This document shows, piece after piece, positions 39,694 through 47,798 of a DNA stretch of 64,000 nt. The stretch spans positions 1 through 64,000 of the forward strand of contig JBOHAD010000001.1 in assembly GCA_050697555.1 (NCBI GenBank), written 5' to 3'. The notes beneath the pieces are model-generated. The model did not search any database. It had not been told where the DNA came from and was given only the letters and a program-made list of their open reading frames with translations. Source of the stretch: DASQWP01 sp050697555. GTDB lineage: Bacteria > Actinomycetota > Thermoleophilia > Gaiellales > Gaiellaceae. Made by a program: the position numbers and the translations under genes. Positions within the stretch are counted from its first letter, which is position 1. Each line of letters starts with the position of its first letter.

Positions 39694-41616
39694 GTGTGCG
39701 GGATATGCGGAATCGTCCAGCTGGGCGGCGAGCCTCGCGCCGTCGTCGCGCCTGAGGTCCTGGACGCGATGACGGACGCGATGACGCACCGCGGACCGGA
39801 CGACCGCGGGACCCACTTCCGCGCCGGCATCGCCCTCGGCGCCCGCCGCCTCAGCATCGTCGACGTCGCGGCAGGACACCAGCCTTTCTCGAGCGAGGAC
39901 GGGCGCGTCTGGGGGATCCAGAACGGCGAGCTCTACAACCATGTTGACATTCGCAGAGAGCTCGAGTCCGACGGCCACGTTCTGGCGACTCGCTGCGACA
40001 CGGAGATCCTCCCGCACCTCTACGAGCGGGATGGAGCGGCGTTCGTCGAGCGGCTGCGCGGGAAGTTCGGCCTCGCCGTCTGGGACGCTCGGTCTCGGCG
40101 CGCCGTACTCGCGCGCGACCGGCTCGGCGTGAAGCCGCTCTACTACGCCGTCGAAGGAGACCTCCTCGTCTTCGGATCAGAGTTGAAGAGCGTCCTCGCC
40201 AGCGGGCTCGTCGAGCTCACGCTGGACTACGAGGCGATCGACTCCTACCTCACGCTTGGCTTCTTCCCCGGACCGCGGACGCCACTGGCCAAGGTCGCGA
40301 AGCTTCTCCCGGGGCACCGGCTGATCGCCGATCCGACCGGGGTCCGGGTCGAGCGGTACTGGGAGCATCCGAAGCCGTCGGCGGACGATCCTCGTCTCTC
40401 GACCGACGAGTACGCCGACGGCCTGCTCGCCGAGCTCGAGGAGTCGGTGCGCCTCCGCTTGATGAGCGACGTGCCCCTCGGCGCCATGCTGAGCGGCGGA
40501 CTCGACTCGAGCCTGATCGTCGCTCTCATGGCACGCAACATGCCGGACCCGGTGAAGACGTTCTCGGTCGGCTTCCGCGAGGCAGGGTCGGAGAACGAGC
40601 TCGCCGACGCACGCCACGTGGCCCAAGTCTTCGGGACCGACCATCACGAGCTGGAGCTCTCGTACAACGACGCCGCGATCGAGCTCGACGACCTCGCCTG
40701 GTACCTCGACGAGCCGCTGGCCGACCTGTCAGCGCTCGGCTTCCTCGCCCTGTCCCAGCTCGCGGCGAAGCACGTGACCGTAGCCCTTTCCGGCCAGGGT
40801 GCCGACGAGCTCCTCGGCGGCTACAGAAAGCACCGGGTGGCCTCGCTCATAGGTTCCTGGAACCGGCTGCCGAAGCCCCTTGCGAGCGCGGGCGTCGCAC
40901 TCGGGCTTCGCGGCTCGCCGGCCTTTCGGCGTGTCGCCAGAACGTTCGCCGCGAACGATCCGGTCGAGCGCCTCCTCGCCATGAGCGGTCAGATCGACGG
41001 CGGGCTCCGGTCGCAGCTCTTCCGGGGAGCGCTGGGAGGCGTCGAAGACGGGGCAGCCGGGCGCGCAATCCACGCCCTGCTCGACGGCGTCGGCGACGAT
41101 CCGCTTCCCACGACGCTCTACATCGACGCCCAGCTCGCGCTCGTCGACGACATGCTCCATTACTTCGATCGCGCCTCCATGGCGCACTCGCTCGAGGTGC
41201 GCGTTCCGTTCCTCGATCATCGCGTCGTCGAGTACTGCGCACGCGTCCCCGGCGATCTCAAGGTGCGCCGGCTGCAGACGAAGTTCTTGCTCAAGCGCGC
41301 GGCGCGCGGCCTCGTGCCCGACCGGATCGTCGACAAGAGGAAGATCGGTTTCTTCCGCGGCGCAGTGGACGGTTGGTTGCGCGCGCAGATGGAGGGCGCT
41401 CTCTCTGACCATCTCCTCCAGGACAACCCGCGCTACTCCGAGTTCCTGGATCCGCCGTCAGTGCGGAGACTCGTCCGGGAGCATGCGAACGGAGGAGGCG
41501 CGCACCGACAGCTGCTCCTTTCGATCCTCATGCTCGAGGTCTGGCTTTCGACGTACGTACCGCGAGCTACGGCCGCGGGCGCTCCGACACGCGAGCGTAT
41601 CGCCGCAGCAGTGTGA
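39694..41616 (+). CDS. asnB: Asparagine synthase (glutamine-hydrolysing) family amidotransferase
   Basis: 640 residues from a GTG. Unlike the two lasso cyclases, it keeps the glutaminase Cys2 (MCGICGIV), with ALGARRLSIVDVAAGHQP and WGIQNGELYNH in the N-terminal domain, and the synthase loop AMLSGGLDSSLIVA. FDRASMAHSLEVRVPFLDH and KRKIGFF-like KRKIGFFRG are typical. It makes amides from glutamine ammonia; in polysaccharide clusters such genes (AsnB/WbpS type) amidate uronic acids. This fits the uronate-modifying genes nearby, but simple asparagine synthesis is possible. Its stop overlaps the next gene (GTGA). Confidence 0.93.
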   Translation: MCGICGIVQLGGEPRAVVAPEVLDAMTDAMTHRGPDDRGTHFRAGIALGARRLSIVDVAAGHQPFSSEDGRVWGIQNGELYNHVDIRRELESDGHVLATRCDTEILPHLYERDGAAFVERLRGKFGLAVWDARSRRAVLARDRLGVKPLYYAVEGDLLVFGSELKSVLASGLVELTLDYEAIDSYLTLGFFPGPRTPLAKVAKLLPGHRLIADPTGVRVERYWEHPKPSADDPRLSTDEYADGLLAELEESVRLRLMSDVPLGAMLSGGLDSSLIVALMARNMPDPVKTFSVGFREAGSENELADARHVAQVFGTDHHELELSYNDAAIELDDLAWYLDEPLADLSALGFLALSQLAAKHVTVALSGQGADELLGGYRKHRVASLIGSWNRLPKPLASAGVALGLRGSPAFRRVARTFAANDPVERLLAMSGQIDGGLRSQLFRGALGGVEDGAAGRAIHALLDGVGDDPLPTTLYIDAQLALVDDMLHYFDRASMAHSLEVRVPFLDHRVVEYCARVPGDLKVRRLQTKFLLKRAARGLVPDRIVDKRKIGFFRGAVDGWLRAQMEGALSDHLLQDNPRYSEFLDPPSVRRLVREHANGGGAHRQLLLSILMLEVWLSTYVPRATAAGAPTRERIAAAV

Positions 41617-42497
41617 CTTCCTCGCCTCTCACGTACGCCGTCGTGACTCCGGCTCGCGACGAGGCCGAGAACCTCCGGCGCCTGGCCGGCTCCCTGGCCG
41701 CGCAGACGGTCGCTCCCACTGCCTGGATCGTCGTGGACACTGGCTCGGACGATGAGACCCCGCTCGTGGCGAGCGAGCTCACGGGCGCTCTCGCGTGGGC
41801 GCGGGCGATGACCGTGCCGGAGAACGGCGGCCACATCCGCGGAGGGCCGATCGTGCGGGCCTTCCAGGCGGGTGTGGCGGCGCTCGACCCACGGCCGGAC
41901 CTGATCGCGAAGGTCGACGCCGACATCTCACTTGGCGAGGACTACTTCGAGCGTCTTCTCGCCACCTTTCATGCGGACGCGTTGCTCGGAATCGCGAGCG
42001 GGAGCTGCTACGAGCGAGAGGACGGCGAATGGCGCCCGAGGTACGGAACTGGCGTGAGCGTCTGGGGTGCAGCCCGCGCCTACCGGACGGCGTGCCTTGA
42101 CGATGTACTACCGCTCGAAGAGCGAATGGGCTGGGACGGGATCGACGTCCTGCGCGCGAACGCGAGCGGATGGACGACACGGATCATCGACGACCTCGCC
42201 TTTCGCCATCACCGCACTGAGGGGATCCGCGACGGTGCCCGCCGCCGCGCCTGGGCAGCTCAAGGAAGCGCGGCCCACTACATGGGCTATCGCCCCTCCT
42301 ATCTCCTCGCGCGAACCCTCCATCGTGCGTGGCGCGAGCCTGCTGCGCTCGCCATGCTGCCCGCTTACGTGGCCGCGGGAATCAGGCGGGAGAAGCGCTG
42401 CTCGGATACTGCCGTGCGCGTGTGGCTCCGCGAGCAACAGCGGCTGCGGAACATCCCGTCGCGCGCCCGCGAAGCCCTCGGCCGCGCGTCGAGCTAG
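41613..42497 (+). CDS. Glycosyltransferase family 2
   Basis: 294 residues from a GTG overlapping the AsnB stop. YAVVTPARDEAENLRRL, WIVVDTGSDDET and DLIAKVDADISLGEDYFERLL (metal-binding Asp-x-Asp) define the GT-A core; WGAARAYRTACLDDVLPLEERMGWDGIDVLRA is the acceptor-side part. Coupled to AsnB, which suggests both act on the same sugar unit. It converges with the polymerase gene (4-nt overlap). Confidence 0.9.
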   Translation: MTSSPLTYAVVTPARDEAENLRRLAGSLAAQTVAPTAWIVVDTGSDDETPLVASELTGALAWARAMTVPENGGHIRGGPIVRAFQAGVAALDPRPDLIAKVDADISLGEDYFERLLATFHADALLGIASGSCYEREDGEWRPRYGTGVSVWGAARAYRTACLDDVLPLEERMGWDGIDVLRANASGWTTRIIDDLAFRHHRTEGIRDGARRRAWAAQGSAAHYMGYRPSYLLARTLHRAWREPAALAMLPAYVAAGIRREKRCSDTAVRVWLREQQRLRNIPSRAREALGRASS

Positions 42498-43960
42498 GCA
42501 GCCTCACTTCCCTGTCTCTCTCTCGCCTCGAGGGATAGCGCTGCTGCGGCGACCCCGAGGAGGATGTAGAGGAAGAAGGTCACCTGCACGAACGAGAATG
42601 CGTCGTAGGTGAACATCCCGACTGCGAAGGACGCGATCGAGGCCGCGAGCGCCGCGAAGAGCCAACCGCTCCGTTCCTCGGCCTTCTCCTTCGCAGCCCT
42701 CGCCAGCCGCCGAACCGCCCGTGTGAATAGAACGACAAGCGCCAGGACGCCGACGAAGCCTGTCTCGAGGAGAGAGACGAGCCACTGGTTGTCGAGGATC
42801 TGCGCGTTGGGATTCTCCCCGTCGACCACCCGGCTCCCGAAGCCCTGCCCCACGATCGGCGTCTCCTTGAACTCTGCGAAGGCAGGACCGAGGTCGGCGA
42901 CCCGACCCTGGCCGCGCGAGCCCGGATTCGTGCTCTGGTCCGCGATCAGACCGCCCTCGGGAAAGAAGGACTGCCTCAGCCCTCCGATCGTGCCCGGCAG
43001 CGCGAAGTGCACGAGGATCACCATGGGCAAGAGAACGGGCCAGATCCGCTTGATCTCGCGGGGCCTCAGCCAGAAGATGACGATGCCGACGGTGACCAGC
43101 ATGAGGATGCTCGTCCGCGACATGGTGGCCAGCGCGCCCAGGGCGAGAAAGAGGCATGCCGCCCACCAGCGTCGTTCGTCGCGGCGACGGGCGAGGTAGA
43201 CGGCAAGCGGAAGGAGCACGACGAGCGCCGCACCGAGCGCGATCGGGTGCTGGGCAGTCCCGTAGGCACGAATGCGGCCCGCGCGCCGCTGCTCGTTGAG
43301 CAGCTCGTCCGACTCGAGGAACGGGATCACTGAGAGGTGGTTGAACGGATTGAGCCCCGTGCGGGCTTCCACGATCGCGAGCAGCGCGATCAGCGCTCCG
43401 CCACCCACGAGGATCTGGAGAAGGAAATCCAGGTTTCGGGAGTTCCTCGCCACGCTGGCGATCATGTAGAGGACCGCGAGGAAGCTTGCGAGGAAGGTGA
43501 GCTCCTTGATGACCTTCGACTCGACACCAAGCGCGTTGATGGCCGATCCGTTGACGAGGTACGAGCTCAGCGCCGCCCCGGCGAAGAGAAGGAGCGGCGC
43601 CTCGAACCCGCTCGCTCGCATGCGAACACGGGGATCGATGAGCAGAGACGTGATCCACGCCGCGGCCACGAGGGCCACGACGACGCGGTAGGGCTCGAGC
43701 TCGAACGGAAGATCGCCCGGCATGCGGTAGCGCTTGATCGGGATGAAGAGAATGACCAGGAGCATCAGGGCGATCAGCGCGTGCCACTGGAGTAGGACGC
43801 GATACGCCAGGGCGCCGACGATGGTCGCCGTGACCAGCGCCGAGACCTCCATGCTCGGCAGACCCATCACCGTCGTGAGCGTGAGGACGGTGAGCGCTCC
43901 GAGGGTGATCGAGAGTGAGACGATCGGTCCCCGGTCGGCCTCTCCCTGGATAACCCTCAC
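42494..43960 (-). CDS. O-antigen ligase/polymerase family membrane protein (Wzy-like)
   Basis: 488 residues from a GTG. About twelve hydrophobic segments, with a large outer loop (about residues 305-385: RQSFFPEGGLIADQSTNPGSRGQGRVADLGPAFAEFKETPIVGQGFGSR) containing the ligase/polymerase-type Arg and the conserved GxGFG. Such proteins polymerise lipid-linked repeat units outside the membrane (Wzy) or ligate polymer; with flippase and chain-length genes nearby, polymerase is the better reading. It follows the Wzz-like gene by 5 bp, in the operon luxR-wzz-wzy. Confidence 0.88.
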   Translation of the reverse strand: MRVIQGEADRGPIVSLSITLGALTVLTLTTVMGLPSMEVSALVTATIVGALAYRVLLQWHALIALMLLVILFIPIKRYRMPGDLPFELEPYRVVVALVAAAWITSLLIDPRVRMRASGFEAPLLLFAGAALSSYLVNGSAINALGVESKVIKELTFLASFLAVLYMIASVARNSRNLDFLLQILVGGGALIALLAIVEARTGLNPFNHLSVIPFLESDELLNEQRRAGRIRAYGTAQHPIALGAALVVLLPLAVYLARRRDERRWWAACLFLALGALATMSRTSILMLVTVGIVIFWLRPREIKRIWPVLLPMVILVHFALPGTIGGLRQSFFPEGGLIADQSTNPGSRGQGRVADLGPAFAEFKETPIVGQGFGSRVVDGENPNAQILDNQWLVSLLETGFVGVLALVVLFTRAVRRLARAAKEKAEERSGWLFAALAASIASFAVGMFTYDAFSFVQVTFFLYILLGVAAAALSLEARERQGSEAA

Positions 43961-43965
43961 GGGAC

Positions 43966-44730
43966 TCAGGCCGAACGGCGCGTGCGCTCGGAGGCCGGAG
44001 GCGGAGCGTCGACGCCCATGGCCGGCGGGCGAATGCGCGGCCTGATGTTCTCGAGCACGAAGACGAGGCCGAGGACTGCGATCATCGCCGTCAGGAAGAT
44101 CACCGCGGGCCGGGTCATCTTCCGTGGGACGATGAGTTGGGCTCCCTGGGGCGCCCCGACGAGGCTCACTGCGATGCGGTCCTCGCGCGAAATGTCACTC
44201 CGCCGCTGTTCGTCCTCCAAGAACTCCAGGAACGCCTCGACCTCCCGCTGCGCGAGGGACTGCGCAACCTCCGGTGAGTCCGCGGCTGCGGAGATCTCGA
44301 TGAGGGGCAGCGCGCTTCCGTCGGAAGACTCGAGCGACTCAGCGCCGATGCCTCCCTCGATCGGCCCGTCTTCCAGCATGATCTGCCTGACGCTGTCGCT
44401 CGTAGCGAGCTGCGCATACAGGGATGCGAGGTCGGCGAAGCGATCGGAGCTTGCGAAGATCGGCTCGGCGATCTCACGACCGGTCGTCGGATCGACCGAG
44501 AATCGATAGAGCTCCGTGATCGAACGACCCTCGGGAAAGCCCGGCTGAGTGACGAGCAGCGTCGCCTCGCTAGCCCAGGTCTCGGCTTGTCGATAGGGGA
44601 AGGACACTGAGCCGCCCTCGAACGAGACCTTGACGAGCGAGAGGAACGCGAGACCGCACGCGAGGAGGAAGCCCACAGCGACGAGAATCTTGAAGCGCCA
44701 GATGACGCGCAGGTAGAGCTGAAGATCCAC
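43966..44730 (-). CDS. Chain-length determinant (Wzz-like) protein
   Basis: 254 residues from a GTG with GGAGGAAA upstream, 2 bp after the LuxR-type gene stop. An N-terminal membrane helix (ILVAVGFLLACGLAFLSLV), a large outer domain (about 40-215) and a C-terminal helix (AVIFLTAMIAVLGLVFVL) give the two-helix Wzz topology. It controls polymer length with Wzy. There is no cytoplasmic tyrosine-kinase domain of the Wzc type attached. The open frame upstream overlaps the LuxR gene and is not used. Confidence 0.87.
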   Translation of the reverse strand: MDLQLYLRVIWRFKILVAVGFLLACGLAFLSLVKVSFEGGSVSFPYRQAETWASEATLLVTQPGFPEGRSITELYRFSVDPTTGREIAEPIFASSDRFADLASLYAQLATSDSVRQIMLEDGPIEGGIGAESLESSDGSALPLIEISAAADSPEVAQSLAQREVEAFLEFLEDEQRRSDISREDRIAVSLVGAPQGAQLIVPRKMTRPAVIFLTAMIAVLGLVFVLENIRPRIRPPAMGVDAPPPASERTRRSA

Positions 44731-44732
44731 TG

Positions 44733-44993
44733 CTAGCCCGTTTCCTCCACTGCCCTCGACGCTGCCCCGGCGCGCAGGTACACGACCGCAGCTTCCGTTC
44801 TGTTCGTCACTCCGAGCTTCCGATAGATGGAAGCGAGGTGGAACTTGACCGCATGCACGGTCACGTGAAGGCGGGCTGCCACCTGCTCGTTCGTGAGCCC
44901 GAGCGAGGTCATATCGAGTACCTCGACCTCGCGCGGCGAGAGCCGACCGCATCTGTCGGAGTCATGACCGGTTCCACTGGGAGCCTCGAGCAC
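44733..44993 (-). CDS. Stand-alone LuxR-type DNA-binding protein
   Basis: 86 residues from a GTG. It is almost only a helix-turn-helix: LSPREVEVLDMTSLGLTNEQVAARLHVTVHAVKFHLASIYRKLGVTNRTEAAVVYL. No receiver or ligand domain is attached. The recognition helix region is very like that of the response regulator at 13988 (shared VKFHL-SIYRKL-V-NRTEA). It heads the wzz-wzy operon, 67 bp from a perfect palindrome, and is the best candidate to bind the CTAGCC-N4-GGCTAG sites of the island. Confidence 0.88.
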   Translation of the reverse strand: MLEAPSGTGHDSDRCGRLSPREVEVLDMTSLGLTNEQVAARLHVTVHAVKFHLASIYRKLGVTNRTEAAVVYLRAGAASRAVEETG

Positions 44994-45059
44994 ACTTCGA
45001 TGCTAGAGGCGTCGATCCGCTCCGCCTACGGAACATAGGACCAGCGTTTCGGGCCCACG

Positions 45060-45077
45060 CCTAGCCGATCGGCTAGG
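45060..45077. promoter_or_regulatory. 18-bp perfect palindrome CCTAGCCGATCGGCTAGG
   Basis: Located in the 152-bp divergent region (44994-45145) between the LuxR-type gene and a glycosyltransferase gene. It contains CTAGCC-GATC-GGCTAG, the same arms as the site at 39618. Central position between divergent starts suggests an operator serving both. Confidence 0.7.
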
Positions 45078-45145
45078 GGTCGGCGCGTGCGATCTGGCTC
45101 TCCGTCCATAGGCAGCGGGAGCGCGCGTCCGTAAGGTGAATCGGG

Positions 45146-46126
45146 ATGCCATCGGCTTCTCGGACCGAGTCCAGCGTCAGCGTGATCGTGCCCGTCCGCG
45201 ACGGGGGCGCGTCCGTGGGCGAGCTGATGGCAGCGCTCCAGAGCCAGACGCTGGCGCGAGAGCGGTTCGAGGTGGTGATCGCCGACGACGGGTCGACCGA
45301 CGGCGCAACGGAGGGGATCTCGACGGAGGACGGCTGGCTGCGCGTTCTACCGGGCCCGCCCGTGAATCCCTACGCGGCTCGCAACCGCGCCGTCCGGGAG
45401 GCTCGGGGCCGCGTGCTCGCGTTCTGCGACGCGGACTGCCGACCGGAGCCGGACTGGCTGGAGGCGGGCCTCGAGGCGCTCGACGAGGCGGACGTCGTCG
45501 CCGGGCTCGTCCGCTTCGCTCCGACGCGGCGCACGATCTGGTCCCTCCTCGACATGGAGATGTTCCTCGACCAGGAGCGGACGGTGCGCTCGGGGCGCGC
45601 GGTGACGGCGAACTTGTTCGTGGGGCGGGAGCTCTTCGACCGCCTCGGCGGCTTCGACGACTCGCTCGCCAACGGGGGCGACCAGGAGTTCGTGTCGCGC
45701 TGCGTCGCCGGCGGAGCCCGCCTGGCGTTCGCGCGCGAGGCGGTCGTGCGCCATCCGCCGCGCGAGAGCGCGAAAGCTCTGCTCGGGAAGATCTGGACGG
45801 TCAACCGCCGGCACGGCACGAGGGCCACCCGGGCGGGCGGACGCCCCGACGGCCTCACCCTGCGCGCTTGGGTGCCGCTCGTGCAGGTCGTGAGGAGTCG
45901 CAGGCGCGCCGGGCGGTCGCTTCTCCTCGACCGTCACCGCCTCGAAGACAGCGACATCAGGCCGTCGCCGCGGGAGGACTCGCTCGCGCTCCCCCTCATC
46001 TACCTCGTCCTGCCCTACCTCGGCAGAACGGCTCAGATCCTCGGCTGGTGGGACGAGCGCCGCGCCCGCAAGCGGGCGCGGGAGACGACGTCGCACCCCG
46101 CGGCGCGGCTCGACGAGTCGCGATGA
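45146..46126 (+). CDS. Glycosyltransferase family 2
   Basis: 326 residues from ATG 45146. VSVIVPVRDGGASVGELMAALQSQ, VVIADDGSTDGAT and LAFCDADCRPEPDWLEA form the GT-A core; the acceptor-side part has VGRELFDRLGGFDDSLANGGDQEFVSRC (ED-like QE position). C-terminal basic and hydrophobic segments may contact the membrane. Its stop overlaps the flippase start (ATGA), so the two are co-translated. Confidence 0.92.
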   Translation: MPSASRTESSVSVIVPVRDGGASVGELMAALQSQTLARERFEVVIADDGSTDGATEGISTEDGWLRVLPGPPVNPYAARNRAVREARGRVLAFCDADCRPEPDWLEAGLEALDEADVVAGLVRFAPTRRTIWSLLDMEMFLDQERTVRSGRAVTANLFVGRELFDRLGGFDDSLANGGDQEFVSRCVAGGARLAFAREAVVRHPPRESAKALLGKIWTVNRRHGTRATRAGGRPDGLTLRAWVPLVQVVRSRRRAGRSLLLDRHRLEDSDIRPSPREDSLALPLIYLVLPYLGRTAQILGWWDERRARKRARETTSHPAARLDESR

Positions 46127-47634
46127 CGGCTCACGAACGGGAACCGCTCGGGAACCTGCGCTCGCGCGTCCTGCACGGGATCGCGTGGAAGGTCGTCTCC
46201 CAGGTCGTCGTCCAGCTCTCGAGGGTCGTCGTCGCGATCGTGCTCGCCCGGCTCCTCTCGCCGCACGACTACGGCCTGGCGGCGATGGTCCTCGTCTTCG
46301 CGGCCCTGATCTTCATCTTCTCCGACCTGGCCTTCGGGGCGGCGCTCGTCCAGCGACGAAGCATCAGCGAGCAGGATCGGTCGACTGCCTTCTGGATGAC
46401 CTTCGCGGGCGGGCTCGCCTTCACGCTCATAGGCCTCGCGCTCTCCGGACCGATCGCCCGCCTCTACGGAGAGCCCGAGGTCCGGCCACTCTTCGCCGCG
46501 CTCTCACTGAGCTTCTTCGTCACGGCCCTGGGAACGACGCAGAAGGCGCTGCTGACGAGAGAGATGGACTTTCGCAGGCTGGAGGTGCGCCTCATGGTCG
46601 GGACGGTCGCAGCCGCCGCCGCTGGGATCGTCGTGGCGGCGTTCGGCGGCGGGGCCTGGGCGATCATCGCCCAGCAGCTCGTCCTGGCAGCCGTCTCGAC
46701 TGCGCTCCTCTGGCTGTCGAGCTCTTGGCGGCCGCGTTTGCAGTTCTCGGTCTCCAGCCTTCGCTCGATGAGCGGCTTCACCGGCAACGTGCTCGGCACC
46801 CAGATCCTCTTCTACGTGAGCCGGAGCACGGACAACTTCCTCATCGGCCGGTTCCTCGGGTCGGCGGCCGTCGGCGCGTACGCTCTCGCGTACAACCTGG
46901 TCGCCGTGCCGCTCAGCCGCGTGGGCAGCCCGATTCAGGAAGTCCTCTTCCCAGTGCTCTCGCGTCTCCAGGACGACCGCCCCGCCCTTGCGAGCGCCTG
47001 GCTGCGGGTGAATCGCCTCGTCGCCGCGCTCTGCCTGCCGGCCCTGCTCGGGCTCGTGATCGTCGCCCCCGAGTTCGTCGTCGTCGTGCTCGGGAGGAAA
47101 TGGGAGGCCGCGATCCCAGTTATTCAAATCCTCGCCTGGGCCGGCCTCCTCCAGTCTCTCCAGCGAGTGAACTCGAGCGTCCTCCAGGCGTGCAACAGAA
47201 CCGGGACGCTCTTCCGCTTCTCAATCGTCGCGTCGACGATGAACGTGACCGCCTTCGCAGTCGGTCTCCAGTGGGGGATCGTTGGCGTCGCGGCCGCCTA
47301 CGCGCTCACGAACACCTTCCTCCAGCCCTTCTACACATGGCTGACAGCCCGTACGGTCGGGCTTTCGTTTGCGAGCACGATGCGGAGCGTCTCCGGCGTC
47401 GTGCAGGCTTCGCTGCTCATGGCCGGCGGGGTCTTCCTCACCCGCGCCTTGCTCCTCGAGGAGGGAGTCGCCGACGCTGCGAGCCTCGCGGTCTGCGTCG
47501 TCGTCGGGCTGACGCTCATCGTCCCCTTCATGGCCTGGCGCGCCCCGGACGTCGTCACCGAGATACGCGGAGTCATCAGAAGGAAGAGGCCCCCGGGCGA
47601 CCCGTTGGCGAAGGCCCAACCGTCGCAGTCGTAG
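46123..47634 (+). CDS. Oligosaccharide flippase (Wzx-like, MOP superfamily)
   Basis: 503 residues from ATG 46123 (overlap ATGA with the glycosyltransferase). Roughly twelve to fourteen helices. GIAWKVVSQVVVQLSRVVVAIVLARLLSPHDYGLAAMV is the characteristic start of lipopolysaccharide/teichuronic-type flippases, and FGAALVQRRSISEQDRSTAFW and QKALLTREMDFRRLE are conserved loops. It flips lipid-linked repeat units across the membrane for polymerisation by the Wzy-like protein. The longer open frame upstream is a shadow. Confidence 0.93.
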   Translation: MTAHEREPLGNLRSRVLHGIAWKVVSQVVVQLSRVVVAIVLARLLSPHDYGLAAMVLVFAALIFIFSDLAFGAALVQRRSISEQDRSTAFWMTFAGGLAFTLIGLALSGPIARLYGEPEVRPLFAALSLSFFVTALGTTQKALLTREMDFRRLEVRLMVGTVAAAAAGIVVAAFGGGAWAIIAQQLVLAAVSTALLWLSSSWRPRLQFSVSSLRSMSGFTGNVLGTQILFYVSRSTDNFLIGRFLGSAAVGAYALAYNLVAVPLSRVGSPIQEVLFPVLSRLQDDRPALASAWLRVNRLVAALCLPALLGLVIVAPEFVVVVLGRKWEAAIPVIQILAWAGLLQSLQRVNSSVLQACNRTGTLFRFSIVASTMNVTAFAVGLQWGIVGVAAAYALTNTFLQPFYTWLTARTVGLSFASTMRSVSGVVQASLLMAGGVFLTRALLLEEGVADAASLAVCVVVGLTLIVPFMAWRAPDVVTEIRGVIRRKRPPGDPLAKAQPSQS

Positions 47635-47665
47635 GGAAGCCCTCGCGGGCGCGCGGGCGTGTCCC

Positions 47666-47681
47666 CTACCCGAACGGCTAG
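47666..47681. promoter_or_regulatory. Operator-like site CTACCC-GAAC-GGCTAG
   Basis: One mismatch from CTAGCC-N4-GGCTAG, in the 164-bp gap between the flippase gene and the secreted phosphoesterase gene that starts at 47799. The half CGAACGGCTAG also occurs on the minus strand at 58204-58214. Confidence 0.5.
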
Positions 47682-47798
47682 CTACCGGCCGCCCGACGGG
47701 TCTTGGATTTCTAGCCTGTGAAGCGCTCGCACCGGCTCGTAGTCTCTCCATAGCCGGAAAGGCCGCTCGTCGGCGGCCGCTCCGACTTTGGCGAAATC

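Noticed and set aside
39694..41616. Third lasso cyclase
   Set aside because: It retains the glutaminase Cys2, has full AsnB architecture and lies among polysaccharide genes without a precursor nearby.
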